Notes: generated from the letters alone by a model not told the origin. A stretch of DNA of 64,000 nucleotides from Litorisediminicola beolgyonensis (GCF_042679605.1 NZ_JBHTMU010000016.1:32737-96736), one strand, 5' to 3'; positions 39,219 to 47,737 are shown, numbered from the stretch's first letter. Made by a program: numbers and translations.

Positions 39219-39539
39219 CCTCGCCTCGATCGGCGAAAATTTAACATAAAGGCCCTTACGAGCGCTCGAAACGCCGCTTTGAAGCGTCACTGCACTGACA
39301 TGTGGAGACGTTTGATCCGCTCGACCGAACAGCCCCCAACCCTCCGATTTATCTAGGTCTTCCGGCTTCTTCCGACCTCCACCGAGGTCTTCCGAGGTCC
39401 TGCATATCAATGTGTCACCTAACAGCGAGGCCGATGGAACCGATGAGGCAGGCGCGTGTTCGCACCACAAGGCCCCTTCGGCCGTGCATCCGGCGCCACC
39501 GACGGCGGAGTTTGCGGCCCCGGAGACCGACCGCCCCTT

Positions 39540-39582
39540 ACCGGTAGCGCTCGTGCTGGATGACAGCTCTATCGCTACCGGT
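39540..39582. other. Ten-base inverted repeat below yjbQ
   Basis: ACCGGTAGCG at 39540-39549 and CGCTACCGGT at 39573-39582 are exact inverted repeats with a 23-base loop. It lies 30 bases after the stop of the minus-strand yjbQ-like gene and may end its transcript, although no T run follows. Confidence 0.4.
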
Positions 39583-39612
39583 TCACGAAAGATCCCCGTC
39601 AGCTCAGGCCCG

Positions 39613-40035
39613 TCAGCTCACGAAAGAGGCCGCCACCCGCCGCGTGTGCGGTGCATCCCGATGCTCGAAGAGATAGATGCCCTGCCAGGTCCCGAGCGCC
39701 ATCCGGCCCCGCACAACCGGGATCGACAGCGACACCGGCAGGAGCGCGGCCTTGATGTGGCCCGGCATGTCGTCCGGCCCCTCATAGGTGTGTGTCAGGT
39801 AGGACATCGACGGATCGGTCGTCGGCGGCACCAGACGGGAGAAGAAGGCTTGAAGGTCGGTCCGCACCTCCGGATCGGCGTTCTCCTGGATCAGGAGGCT
39901 TGCCGAAGTGTGCCGCACCATGAGCGTCAACAGACCGTCGCCCCGATCCGCAACCCAGGCCGCGACCTCGCGGGTGAACTCGGTCAGGCCGGGGCCGCGC
40001 GTGGCGATGGTGAACTCCGTCGAGGCGACGCTCAT
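39613..40035 (-). CDS. YjbQ/UPF0047 family protein
   Basis: Protein of 140 residues. LTLMVRHTSASLLIQENADP with EVRTDLQ, then YLTHTYEGPDDMPGHIKAAL and MALGTWQGIYLFEHRD, are the full UPF0047 signature with the conserved His residues. Members can show weak thiamine-phosphate synthase activity, though the cellular role is uncertain. ATG at 40035 overlaps the nitroreductase stop. It is the last gene of a three-gene minus-strand group with nitroreductase and peroxiredoxin. Confidence 0.88.
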   Translation of the reverse strand: MSVASTEFTIATRGPGLTEFTREVAAWVADRGDGLLTLMVRHTSASLLIQENADPEVRTDLQAFFSRLVPPTTDPSMSYLTHTYEGPDDMPGHIKAALLPVSLSIPVVRGRMALGTWQGIYLFEHRDAPHTRRVAASFVS

Positions 40036-40694
40036 TCGACGAACCGCACCGCATCGGCAACCGGCGCGCGCGGGACGCGGTAGCGGTTGATCGGGTGATC
40101 CTCGTCGGCATAGCCGAGCGCCACGCCACAGACCACGTTGCGTCCCTCGGGCAGATCGAACTGCTCGGCCAAGAGGGGCGAGACGGTGGCGAGAGCTCCT
40201 TGCGCGATGCTCGCGACCCCATGCTCGGCGGCGGCGATCATGACGTTGTGCACATAGGCCCCGCAATCGAGCACGCCGTAAGTGCCGAGCTTGGCCTCGG
40301 TGGTGACGATCAGCGCGTGCGGCGCATCGAAAAGCTCGAAATTGCGCCGTGATTGGCGGCTGCGCGCGGCGCTGTCGTCGCGCGTGATCCCCACCGCGTC
40401 ATAGAGCTGGAAGCCGCAGGCGCGGCGGCGGTCGCGATAGACGCCCTCATAGGCTTCGGGAAACGGGATATGCGGATCGGGCTCGAGCCCGGCATCGAAG
40501 GCGGCGCAGAGCGCCTCGCGCAGCCGCTCGGTCGCCGCGCCCGAGGTCAGGACGACCTGCCAGGGCTGGACATTGTTCCAAGAGGCGGTCTGCTGTGCGG
40601 TCCCCAAGATCGCGTCGAGCACGCCCCGCGGCACCGGGTCAGGCCGGAAGGCGCGGCAGCTCCAGCGGCTGCGCATCAGCGCATCGAAGCTCAT
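40032..40694 (-). CDS. Nitroreductase family flavoprotein
   Basis: Protein of 220 residues. RSRWSCRAFRPDPVPRGVLD binds FMN phosphate (the R-S-x-R-x-F motif), WNNVQPWQVVLTSG is the second cofactor motif, and GVLDCGAYVHNVMIAAAEHG, then VALGYADEDHPINRYRVPR, completes the fold. Such enzymes reduce nitro or quinone substrates with NAD(P)H. It overlaps both neighbours by four bases, consistent with a co-translated redox operon. Confidence 0.88.
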   Translation of the reverse strand: MSFDALMRSRWSCRAFRPDPVPRGVLDAILGTAQQTASWNNVQPWQVVLTSGAATERLREALCAAFDAGLEPDPHIPFPEAYEGVYRDRRRACGFQLYDAVGITRDDSAARSRQSRRNFELFDAPHALIVTTEAKLGTYGVLDCGAYVHNVMIAAAEHGVASIAQGALATVSPLLAEQFDLPEGRNVVCGVALGYADEDHPINRYRVPRAPVADAVRFVE

Positions 40695-41218
40695 CGCGAC
40701 CTCAGCCAGTCGAGCATCACCTCGGCGGCGGAGCGGTCGAGCGGCATGCCGGACGGGTTGTCCTGAAAGCCCGGCTCGGCGAAGAGCTGCGCGATCGTGC
40801 CGTCCTCGACCAGCATCGCGTAGCGCCAGCTCCGCATCCCCATGCCTGTCGCGGTCCGGTCGATCAGCATGCCCATCTTGCGGGTGAACTCGCCATTGCC
40901 GTCAGGCAGCATCTTCACCTTCTCGATGTCGCGCGACTTGCCCCACTGGAACATGACGAAGGCATCGTTGACCGAGAGCGCGTAGACCTCGTCCACCCCC
41001 GCCGCGCGCAGATCGTCATAGAGCCGCTCGTAACCCGGCAAATGGCTGTCCGAGCAGGCGGGCGTGAAGGCGCCGGGCAAGGCGAAGACGACGACCGTTT
41101 TCCCTGAGAAGATCTCGTCGCTCGTGACGTCCTTCCATTCGAACGGGTTGTCGCCGCCGAGCGCGGGATTGCGCACGCGGGTGTGGAACACGGCATCGGG
41201 CACGGTTTGCGGTGTCAT
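40691..41218 (-). CDS. Peroxiredoxin, Prx5-type, single cysteine
   Basis: Protein of 175 residues from the ATG at 41218. The active-site PGAFTPACSDSHLPGY holds Cys55, with Thr52 in the P-x-x-x-T-x-x-C motif; the WRYAMLVEDG strand follows. No second cysteine is present, so reduction must use an external thiol such as glutathione/glutaredoxin. Frame above 41218 is not coding. Reduces peroxides in the cytoplasm. Confidence 0.88.
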   Translation of the reverse strand: MTPQTVPDAVFHTRVRNPALGGDNPFEWKDVTSDEIFSGKTVVVFALPGAFTPACSDSHLPGYERLYDDLRAAGVDEVYALSVNDAFVMFQWGKSRDIEKVKMLPDGNGEFTRKMGMLIDRTATGMGMRSWRYAMLVEDGTIAQLFAEPGFQDNPSGMPLDRSAAEVMLDWLRSR

Positions 41219-41291
41219 CTGGGGTCTCCTCGTCACTGTCGCTTTTGTCCCCGGAGAGTAGACCGCGCCGCAGCGCGCGCCATCCCGGAGA

Positions 41292-41327
41292 TGCAAAACG
41301 CCGCGCACCGGGGAGCGGTGCGCGGCG
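41292..41327 (-). terminator. Terminator after the periplasmic cyclophilin gene
   Basis: CGCCGCGCACCG and CGGTGCGCGGCG make a perfect 12-base stem with a five-base loop at 41299-41327, and on the minus strand it is followed by TTTT. It separates the cyclophilin genes from the peroxiredoxin operon. Confidence 0.85.
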
Positions 41328-41353
41328 CTTGTCGGTCTCACGTCGCGGCCGTG

Positions 41354-41899
41354 TCACTCGGTGACGCGCACGGCCTCCATGCGGTCAGGCTCGCCCACCA
41401 CGGCGCCGTTCGGGCCGGTGCCGCGCTTGATCGCGTCAACCACGTCCATGCCGTCGGTGACCGAGCCCACCACGGTGTACTGACCGTTCAGGAAGGGGCC
41501 CGGCTCGAACATGATGAAGAACTGCGAGTTGGCGCTGTCGGGGGATTGCGACCGGGCCATGCCGACCACGCCGCGCTCGAAGGGAAGATCCGAGAACTCG
41601 GCCTTGATGTCGGGACGGTCCGATCCGCCGCGACCAGCCATCGACATGTCGCCGCCCATCTTGCCGAACTCCACATCGCCGGTCTGCGCCATGAAGCCGT
41701 CGATCACCCGGTGAAAGACAACCCCGTCATAGGCGCCCTCTTCCGCCAGCGCGGTGATCTGGGCGACGTGGTTCGGAGCGACATCCTCGAAGAGGTCGAC
41801 GGTGATGGTGCCGTTGGCCTCGCCCGCGACGTCGATCTCGAGACCGGTGGCGAAGGCCGGAAGCGGCAGAAGGGCCAAGGCGAGGACGAGCTTACGCAT
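41354..41899 (-). CDS. Periplasmic peptidyl-prolyl cis-trans isomerase (cyclophilin)
   Basis: Protein of 181 residues with a signal peptide (MRKLVLALALLPLPAFATG). The cyclophilin core is intact: YDGVVFHRVIDGFMAQTGD, then GMARSQSPDSANSQFFIMF and LNGQYTVVGSVTDGMDVV. It lies directly after the cytosolic paralogue, with an eight-base overlap. It should assist folding of exported proteins. Confidence 0.92.
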   Translation of the reverse strand: MRKLVLALALLPLPAFATGLEIDVAGEANGTITVDLFEDVAPNHVAQITALAEEGAYDGVVFHRVIDGFMAQTGDVEFGKMGGDMSMAGRGGSDRPDIKAEFSDLPFERGVVGMARSQSPDSANSQFFIMFEPGPFLNGQYTVVGSVTDGMDVVDAIKRGTGPNGAVVGEPDRMEAVRVTE

Positions 41900-42398
41900 C
41901 GGCGGCCACCTTCACGCTGATCATCCGGTCGGGCTTGGCGGGCGGCTCGCCGCGGGTGATCGCATCGACATGCTCCATCCCCGAGATCACCCGGCCATAA
42001 ACGGTGTACTGGCCGTTCAGGAAGTGGTTGTCCTTGAAATTGATGAAGAACTGGCTGTTGGCCGAGTTCGGGTTCTGGCTGCGCGCCGCGCCCAGAGTGC
42101 CGCGGTCATGCGGCAGCTTCGAGAACTCCGCGGGCAGGTTCGGAAGCTCGGAGCCGCCGGTGCCGGCCATGCGGATGTTGAAGTCCTTTTCCATGTTGCC
42201 ATGCGCCACATCGCCGGTCTGGGCCATGAAGCCCTCGATCACGCGGTGGAAGGCGACATTGTCATAGGCGCCGGAGCGCGCGAGCTCCTTCATGCGCTCG
42301 GCATGCTGGGGGGCGACGTCGGGCAGAAGCTCGATGGTCACGGTGCCATCTTTCAGCTCCATGAGGATGGTGTTCTCTGGGTCCTTGATCTCGGCCAT
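41892..42398 (-). CDS. ppiB: Cytosolic peptidyl-prolyl cis-trans isomerase (cyclophilin)
   Basis: Protein of 168 residues without a signal peptide. YDNVAFHRVIEGFMAQTGDV, GAARSQNPNSANSQFFINF and NGQYTVYGRVISGMEHVDAI form the complete active-site pattern. It is paired with the exported paralogue, so one transcript supplies both compartments. Divergent from pgk across a 289-base gap. Confidence 0.9.
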   Translation of the reverse strand: MAEIKDPENTILMELKDGTVTIELLPDVAPQHAERMKELARSGAYDNVAFHRVIEGFMAQTGDVAHGNMEKDFNIRMAGTGGSELPNLPAEFSKLPHDRGTLGAARSQNPNSANSQFFINFKDNHFLNGQYTVYGRVISGMEHVDAITRGEPPAKPDRMISVKVAADA

Positions 42399-42543
42399 TG
42401 CGGGCTCCTCGGCTTCAAAGGGTCATTGGCGCCTTTGGTAGCGGCGCGGGGGGAGGCGAACAAGTCACCGTTGCGCGGGCGGCGGATCGGTCGAGGCGTA
42501 TTTGGAAAAAGAAGAAGCGCAAAGGGGCGGCGTGCCTGGGGTT

Positions 42544-42572
42544 TTGACGGCGGCGCGCGGGCGGGCTATGGA
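42544..42572 (+). promoter_or_regulatory. Sigma-70-type promoter of pgk
   Basis: TTGACG at 42544-42549 and TATGGA at 42567-42572 are separated by 17 bases, the preferred spacing. It is 116 bases above the pgk start codon and immediately above a palindromic operator. Confidence 0.6.
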
Positions 42573-42577
42573 AGCCA

Positions 42578-42591
42578 TGTTAGCGCTATCG
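42578..42591. promoter_or_regulatory. CceR/PckR-like operator at the pgk promoter
   Basis: TGTTAGCGCTATCG has the TAGCGCTA palindromic core of operators bound by LacI-family central carbon regulators of alphaproteobacteria (CceR, PckR). It overlaps the expected transcription start of the pgk promoter, where a repressor would act. A similar core occurs at 50916-50927. Confidence 0.55.
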
Positions 42592-42687
42592 GCGCTTGAC
42601 CCGATGCCCGGAGGAGGCAGGTCTGGAATTGACCCCGCCTGCCCCCTGCGGCAGCACAGGCGGCAACCGAACCAAAGGAGGCTCAGG

Positions 42688-43875
42688 ATGGCCTGGAAAA
42701 CCCTCGACGACATGGATCTCTCGGGCAAGCGCGTGCTGGTCCGTGTCGACATCAACGTTCCGGTCGAGGATGGGCGCGTGACCGACGCGACGCGGATCGA
42801 GCGCATCGTGCCGACCGTCGACGACATCGTCGCGGCGGGCGGAATGCCGATTCTCTTGGCGCATTTCGGCCGTCCCAAGGGCCAACGTGTCGAAGAGATG
42901 AGCCTCGCGCAGCTGGTGCCCGCGCTGGAAGAGGCGCTCGGGCGCGAGGTGGTCTTTGTCGCCGAATGCCACGGACCGGCCGCCAAGGTCGCCTCGGAGG
43001 CGCTCAAGCCGGGACAGGTGCTGCTTCTGGAAAACACCCGCTTCGAGCCCGGCGAGGAAAAGAACGACGCGGGCCTTGCGGCGGAGATGGCCAAGCTCGG
43101 CGATCTCTACTGCAATGACGCGTTCTCGGCCGCGCATCGCGCGCACAGCTCGACCGAGGCGCTCGCGCGCGAGCTTCCCGCCTGCGCCGGGCGGCTGATG
43201 CAGGCGGAGCTTTCGGCGCTCGAGAAGGCGTTGGGCTCCCCCGAGCGCCCGGTCGTGGCGGTCGTCGGCGGGGCCAAGGTCTCGACCAAGCTCGAGCTCC
43301 TGTCGAACCTCGTGGAAAAGGTCGACATCCTGGTGATCGGCGGCGGCATGGCCAACACCTTCCTCGCGGCGCAGGGCGTCGATGTCGGCAAGTCGCTCTG
43401 CGAGCATGACATGGCCGGAACCGCGCGCGAGATCGCCGAGAAGGCGGCCTCGGGCGGCTGCGAGATCCTCTTGCCCCGCGACGTGGTGGTCGCGCGCGAG
43501 TTCAAGGCGGGCGCGGCGCATGAGACGGTCAAGGCCGAGGACTGCCCCGCCGACGCGATGATCCTAGATGCAGGACCGGATTCGGTCGCGCATGTGAAGG
43601 AGGTGCTCGACCGCGCGAAGACGCTGATCTGGAACGGGCCGCTCGGCGCGTTCGAGATCGCGCCCTTCGATGCCGCGACCAATGCCGCCGCGGCGCATGC
43701 GGCGGATCTTTCGGCGGCGGGCAAGCTGGTCTCCGTGGCAGGCGGAGGCGACACGGTCGCGGCGCTGAACAAGGCCGGTGCGGCGGAGAAGTTCACTTAT
43801 ATCTCGACCGCAGGCGGTGCTTTCCTCGAATGGATGGAGGGCAAGACGCTGCCGGGCGTCGCGGCTCTCGGCTGA
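42688..43875 (+). CDS. pgk: Phosphoglycerate kinase
   Basis: Protein of 395 residues. VLVRVDINVPVEDGRVTDAT, then RIERIVPT, LLAHFGRPKG, LLENTRFEPGEEKND, VVGGAKVSTK and VAGGGDTVAAL are the classical PGK motifs. The ATG at 42688 follows AAAGGAGG; the frame above has no coding character. It transfers phosphate between 1,3-bisphosphoglycerate and ADP in glycolysis and the reverse in gluconeogenesis. A hairpin follows the stop. Confidence 0.96.
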   Translation: MAWKTLDDMDLSGKRVLVRVDINVPVEDGRVTDATRIERIVPTVDDIVAAGGMPILLAHFGRPKGQRVEEMSLAQLVPALEEALGREVVFVAECHGPAAKVASEALKPGQVLLLENTRFEPGEEKNDAGLAAEMAKLGDLYCNDAFSAAHRAHSSTEALARELPACAGRLMQAELSALEKALGSPERPVVAVVGGAKVSTKLELLSNLVEKVDILVIGGGMANTFLAAQGVDVGKSLCEHDMAGTAREIAEKAASGGCEILLPRDVVVAREFKAGAAHETVKAEDCPADAMILDAGPDSVAHVKEVLDRAKTLIWNGPLGAFEIAPFDAATNAAAAHAADLSAAGKLVSVAGGGDTVAALNKAGAAEKFTYISTAGGAFLEWMEGKTLPGVAALG

Positions 43876-43896
43876 GCCTCCCGCGCGATTTCTGGG

Positions 43897-43927
43897 TCCC
43901 CCGCGCAAATTCCGTTCGCGCGGGGGA
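43897..43927 (+). terminator. Hairpin after pgk, weak terminator
   Basis: TCCCCCGCGC and GCGCGGGGGA pair perfectly over ten bases around an 11-base loop. The trailing TTCCTAT is only modestly T-rich, so termination may be partial. Confidence 0.55.
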
Positions 43928-43996
43928 TTCCTATCCCATCCGAGACGTGCCATAGTGAACGGCAGCGCCCGCCAGAGGCGCCGTTCGAGGCAGAGC

Positions 43997-44299
43997 ATGA
44001 CCCATCTTCGCAAGCCCACCGCGCTGGGGCCGATCCTTTACACCGCGCTTGCCATGGTGACGGGCGCGAGCTTCGTCTTTGCGGCGGTGCAGGGTGATTA
44101 CGGCATCTTTCGCCGCGCTGAGATCAATGCCGAGGCCGAGGCGCTCGAGACCGAGCTCGCAGAGGTGCGCGCCGAGGTGGCGCGGATGGAGAACCTCACC
44201 AGGCGGCTGTCCGACGATTTCCTCGATCTCGACCTGCTCGATCAGCAGGCCCGCGATGTGCTTGGCATGATCCGCGCCGACGAGGTGGTGGTGCGCTGA
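43997..44299 (+). CDS. ftsB: Septum formation initiator, FtsB/DivIC family
   Basis: Protein of 100 residues. One transmembrane helix near 10-32 (LGPILYTALAMVTGASFVFA) is followed by a coiled coil (AEINAEAEALETELAEVRAE) and DDFLDLDLLDQQARDVLGMI, the FtsB/DivIC pattern. It would be part of the FtsQLB divisome complex. ATG at 43997; the frame above is a shadow of pgk. Position next to pgk is frequent in Rhodobacterales. Confidence 0.85.
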   Translation: MTHLRKPTALGPILYTALAMVTGASFVFAAVQGDYGIFRRAEINAEAEALETELAEVRAEVARMENLTRRLSDDFLDLDLLDQQARDVLGMIRADEVVVR

Positions 44300-44384
44300 G
44301 CCGCGCAGCTCACGCATAAGATCAACTTTTACGTGTAATCCCCTGCCTTCGCGGCAGAACAGCCCCGTGTTTCGCTGCGAAACA

Positions 44385-46040
44385 TCAGCGGTTGGCGCGC
44401 GCCAGGAGCCCCACGGCACAAAGCCCGACACCGATCACCAGGATCGCCGCGGGCGCGGTGCCTCCGAGATTTTCCAGGCTCGCCTGCTCATGCACGCGCG
44501 TCGCGAGCGTCTCGAAATTGAAGGGACGCAGGAGGAGCGTGGCGGGCAGTTCCTTGACGCAATCGACGAAGACCAGAAGCAGCGCCGAGGCAACGGAGCC
44601 GCGGATCATCGGGTAGTAGACCGCGCCCAGCACCTGGCCCTGGTTGCGGCCCAGGGACCGCGCGGCCAGGGCGAGATTGGGCGAGACCCGCCCCATCGCC
44701 GCGTCCGCCGCGCCTTGGGCGATGGCGAAGAACCGCACGCAATAGGCGAGGATCAGGGCGAAGGCCGAGCCGGTCAGGAGGAGGCCGATATCGGTGCCGG
44801 TCATACGCTGGACCGCGTCGGCCAGACCGTGATCGAGCGCCGCGAGCGGGATCAGGATACCGACGCCCAGAACCGCGCCCGGGGCGGCGTAGCCGATCGA
44901 GGTGACCGGCATCAGGAGCCGCGGCAGGCGCTGGCGCGAGATGCGGACGCCGTAGACCATGAAGACCCCGCCCGCGACCGTGACCACGGCGGCAATGGAG
45001 CCCACCATCAGCGTGTTCAGCGTCGCGCTGAGGAGCCGCGGATCGAGCCATTCCTCGGCATTGTCGAGCGCATGCTCGAGGATGACGCCCGCGGGCAGCA
45101 CGAACCCCATCAGAAACGGCAGGGCGACAAGGCCCGTCGCGAGGGCCGCGGAGGCGCCGTGCAACTCCTTGCGGATGGCGCGACGATGGCCACGCGAGAG
45201 ATCGAAGAACCGCATCTTCCGGCGCGAGATCCGCTCCATCGTCACCAGGACGACGACGAGGACGAGGATCACGCAGGCGATCTGGGCCGCGCCACCCGCG
45301 TTGCCCGATTGCAGCCAGACCGAGAAGATGCCCGTGGTCAGCGTCTGAACGGCGAAATAGTCGACGGTGCCGAAATCGTTGACGCTCTCCATCATCACGA
45401 TGGCCACGCCTGCCGCGATAGCGGGCCGGGCGAGCGGCAGGCCGACGCGGCGGAAGCGCTCGAACGCGCCCGCGCCCAGGGACTGCGCAACCTCTTCGGC
45501 CGCGCCCGATTGTTCGCGGAAGGCGGCGCGGGTCAGGAGATAGACGTAAGGGTAAAGCGCTGCCGACAGCACCAGAATCGCCGCGCCCATCGAGCGGATC
45601 TCCGGGAACCAATAGTCGCGCGCGTTCTGCCAGCCCATCAACGCGCGAAGGCCCGTCTGCACCGGTCCGGCATATTCCAGAAGATCGACAAGCGCATAGG
45701 CGCCGACATAGGCCGGGATCGCGAGCGGCAGGAGCAGCAGCCATTCCAGCCAGCGCCGGAGCGGAAACTCGTAGCGGGTGATCAGCCAGGCCGCGCCGGT
45801 GCCGGTGAGCGCGGTCACGAGCCCGGTCGAGAGCATCAGGACCAGCGTGTTGCCCAGATAGCGCGGCAGCGTGGTCGAGATCAGGTGCGGCCAGATATTC
45901 GTCTCGGGGAAAACCGCGATCCACGCCACGGCGAGGATCGGCGCCAGCACGACCGCCGCGATCGCGACCGCGCCGAACGACCAGAGCGACAGGGAGGACC
46001 TGCGCCCCGCGGCGGTCTGGACTGTGGTCGAAGCGGTCAT
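44385..46040 (-). CDS. Iron(III) ABC transporter permease, FbpB/AfuB-like
   Basis: Protein of 551 residues with about 12 transmembrane helices in two homologous halves. Each half carries the EAA-type loop: VAQSLGAGAFERFRRVGLPL in the first, ALAARSLGRNQGQVLGAVYY in the second. This is the fused permease of FbpABC-type ferric uptake systems. Neither a binding protein nor an ATPase gene is beside it, so it must work with partners encoded elsewhere. Divergent from 46128. Confidence 0.88.
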   Translation of the reverse strand: MTASTTVQTAAGRRSSLSLWSFGAVAIAAVVLAPILAVAWIAVFPETNIWPHLISTTLPRYLGNTLVLMLSTGLVTALTGTGAAWLITRYEFPLRRWLEWLLLLPLAIPAYVGAYALVDLLEYAGPVQTGLRALMGWQNARDYWFPEIRSMGAAILVLSAALYPYVYLLTRAAFREQSGAAEEVAQSLGAGAFERFRRVGLPLARPAIAAGVAIVMMESVNDFGTVDYFAVQTLTTGIFSVWLQSGNAGGAAQIACVILVLVVVLVTMERISRRKMRFFDLSRGHRRAIRKELHGASAALATGLVALPFLMGFVLPAGVILEHALDNAEEWLDPRLLSATLNTLMVGSIAAVVTVAGGVFMVYGVRISRQRLPRLLMPVTSIGYAAPGAVLGVGILIPLAALDHGLADAVQRMTGTDIGLLLTGSAFALILAYCVRFFAIAQGAADAAMGRVSPNLALAARSLGRNQGQVLGAVYYPMIRGSVASALLLVFVDCVKELPATLLLRPFNFETLATRVHEQASLENLGGTAPAAILVIGVGLCAVGLLARANR

Positions 46041-46127
46041 CGCGCGTCCTTGACGGTTGCAGATAGGCGGTTGGAACCCCGGCGAAAGCGCTTATAAACA
46101 GGCTGGGCAGAGACAAAAAGAGACGCG

Positions 46128-47015
46128 ATGAAAGTCGTTCTTCACACAGGCGTGCATTTCACCGACGAGGGACGCCTGCTGCGCTGCCTCCAGGCCAACG
46201 AGCGGCTTCTGAATTCGCGCGGGAGCCACGCGCCGGGGGCCAGCCGCTATCGCAAGTTCCTGTCGGACCAGGCGCATGCGCTGGCCGATCCCAAGGCCAA
46301 GCCCCCCGCTCCCGAAGAGGTGCGGCGGGTGTTTTTCGGCGATGTCGATGCCGAGACTCGGATCGAGCGGCTGGTTCTGAGCCACGAACAGCTCTGGGGC
46401 GTGCCGAAGCTGGCGATGCAGGGCGGCCTGCCCTATCGCAAGGCCGAGGACAGGACCGGCGCGGTGCGGCGGCTCTTTCCCGACGCGGAGTTCGAGCTCT
46501 TCCTCGCCATCCGCAATCCGGCGACCTTTCTGCCCGCGGCCTTCCGCGAGACGCCGCTTCCCAGTTTCGACGAGTTCATGTCCGGGCTCGATCCCGCCGA
46601 GATGCGGTGGTCGTCGCTGATCGCCCGCCTCCGCGCGGCGCATCCCGAGATCCCGATCACCGTCTGGTGCAACGAGGACACGCCGCTCATCTGGGGCGAG
46701 ATCGTGCGCGAGGCCTCGGGGCTGGAGCCCGGCGAGCGGATCAAGGGCAGCTTCGAACTTCTGGCCGAGATCATGCAGAAAGAAGGCATGGCCCGGTTCC
46801 GCGCCTATCTGGCCGAGCATCCGACGATCAACGAGCGCCAGAAGCGCCGGGTGATGTCGGCCTTTCTCGACAAATACGCGCTCGACGACGCGATCGAGGA
46901 CGAGGTCGATCTGGCGGGCTGGGACGGCGTCTATATCGACGCGCTGAGCGCGAGTTACGAAGAGGACGTCTGGCAGATCGGCCGCATGTCCGGCGTCACC
47001 CTGATCTCGACGTGA
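46128..47015 (+). CDS. Conserved hypothetical, sulfotransferase-like pattern
   Basis: Protein of 295 residues starting MKVVLHTGVHFTDEGRLLRC. The opening strand and loop, then ELFLAIRNPATFLPAAFRET, resemble the start and the 3'-phosphate-binding region of sulfotransferase or related nucleotide-binding families, but the P-loop-like 5'-PSB motif is not evident. The C-terminal part is helical and ends YEEDVWQIGRMSGVTLIS. Followed by a four-base overlapping YkgJ-like gene. Function is unknown. Confidence 0.6.
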   Translation: MKVVLHTGVHFTDEGRLLRCLQANERLLNSRGSHAPGASRYRKFLSDQAHALADPKAKPPAPEEVRRVFFGDVDAETRIERLVLSHEQLWGVPKLAMQGGLPYRKAEDRTGAVRRLFPDAEFELFLAIRNPATFLPAAFRETPLPSFDEFMSGLDPAEMRWSSLIARLRAAHPEIPITVWCNEDTPLIWGEIVREASGLEPGERIKGSFELLAEIMQKEGMARFRAYLAEHPTINERQKRRVMSAFLDKYALDDAIEDEVDLAGWDGVYIDALSASYEEDVWQIGRMSGVTLIST

Positions 47016-47737
47016 GCGCGGCGGGGCTGACGTCCAAGCTGCGGCGGGCGCGACTGCGCGCCAGCGGCGCGGCGGTCGAGCGCGCGCGGAAGCTTCTCGG
47101 CATCTATCTCGACACGGCGGACCAGCACCGGGTGCCGCGCGACGAGCTCTTGCGCTCGATGGCCGACGGGGTGCCGGCGGTGCGGATCGGCGGCGCGGAG
47201 CTCGAGGCGCAGGCGGGCGATCCCGAGGGGATCGCGGCCCGGGCCGCCTGCCGTGCGGGCTGCGCGTTTTGCTGCATTCTCGCGGGCGAGGACGGCGCGG
47301 TGATCTCTCAGGCCGAAGCGCGCCAGTTACATGCCGCGCTGGCGCCGCTGGCGGGGGCAGCCTCCGGGCGCGACTGGCACCCCCGCGCCTGCCCGGCGCT
47401 CGATCCCGAAACGCGGACCTGTCGGGCCTACGCCGCAAGGCCGATGATCTGCCGCAGCTACCTGTCGACCGATGCGGAGGCCTGCGAGGCGGTGTCGAAA
47501 GGCCTGCCCGCCGAGGGGCCGGGCGTCCTGTCGGCGCAGAGCGTCTATCTCGCCTGCCTTGCCTTCGCACGCGCGCTTCTGGGGCGCGACGCGGTGGCGA
47601 GCTACGGGCTGGCGCGCGTGGCCGAAGGCGCTCTTGCGGAGGAAAGCGCCGAGACGTCGCTCGCGGCCGCGCGGCACAAGCCGCGGGTGCTGGAGGACGA
47701 GCTGAAGCGCCTCTCGGGCGCGACCCCAAGGCGCTGA
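47012..47737 (+). CDS. YkgJ-like CxxxCxxCC cluster protein
   Basis: Protein of 241 residues from GTG at 47012 (GTGA overlap). Cysteines 80, 84, 87 and 88 in ACRAGCAFCC, then ACPALDPETRTCRAYAARPM with ICRSY, match the zinc- or iron-chelating YkgJ domain (flagellin N-methylase relatives). Co-translation with 46128 suggests a shared task, perhaps modification of a protein or metabolite. The metal and substrate cannot be told. Confidence 0.7.
   Translation: MSAAGLTSKLRRARLRASGAAVERARKLLGIYLDTADQHRVPRDELLRSMADGVPAVRIGGAELEAQAGDPEGIAARAACRAGCAFCCILAGEDGAVISQAEARQLHAALAPLAGAASGRDWHPRACPALDPETRTCRAYAARPMICRSYLSTDAEACEAVSKGLPAEGPGVLSAQSVYLACLAFARALLGRDAVASYGLARVAEGALAEESAETSLAAARHKPRVLEDELKRLSGATPRR

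Larger units (their letters stand above)
38641..39612. other. 972-base region without an intact gene, next to the prophage
   Basis: No open frame here has credible coding character. It contains a tyrosine-recombinase-like remnant (38680-38778), two copies of a structured repeat (38783-38922 and 39084-39218), a stretch of short GGTCTTCCG repeats at 39356-39400, and a ten-base inverted repeat at 39540-39582. If the ACGTC boundary is right, all of it is host flank and not phage. Confidence 0.6.

Noticed and set aside
38375..39247. Minus-strand frames covering R1 and R2 (170 and 107 codons)
   Set aside because: Differences between copies change residues without codon periodicity, and no ribosome sites are seen.
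39351..39402. Possible CRISPR-like short repeats
   Set aside because: Repeat copies are under 12 bases, irregularly spaced, and no cas gene is present.
46092..47729. Minus-strand frame of 545 codons opposite 46128 and the YkgJ-like gene
   Set aside because: Composition and lack of motifs show it is a shadow; the plus-strand genes have recognisable cysteine motifs and coupled starts.
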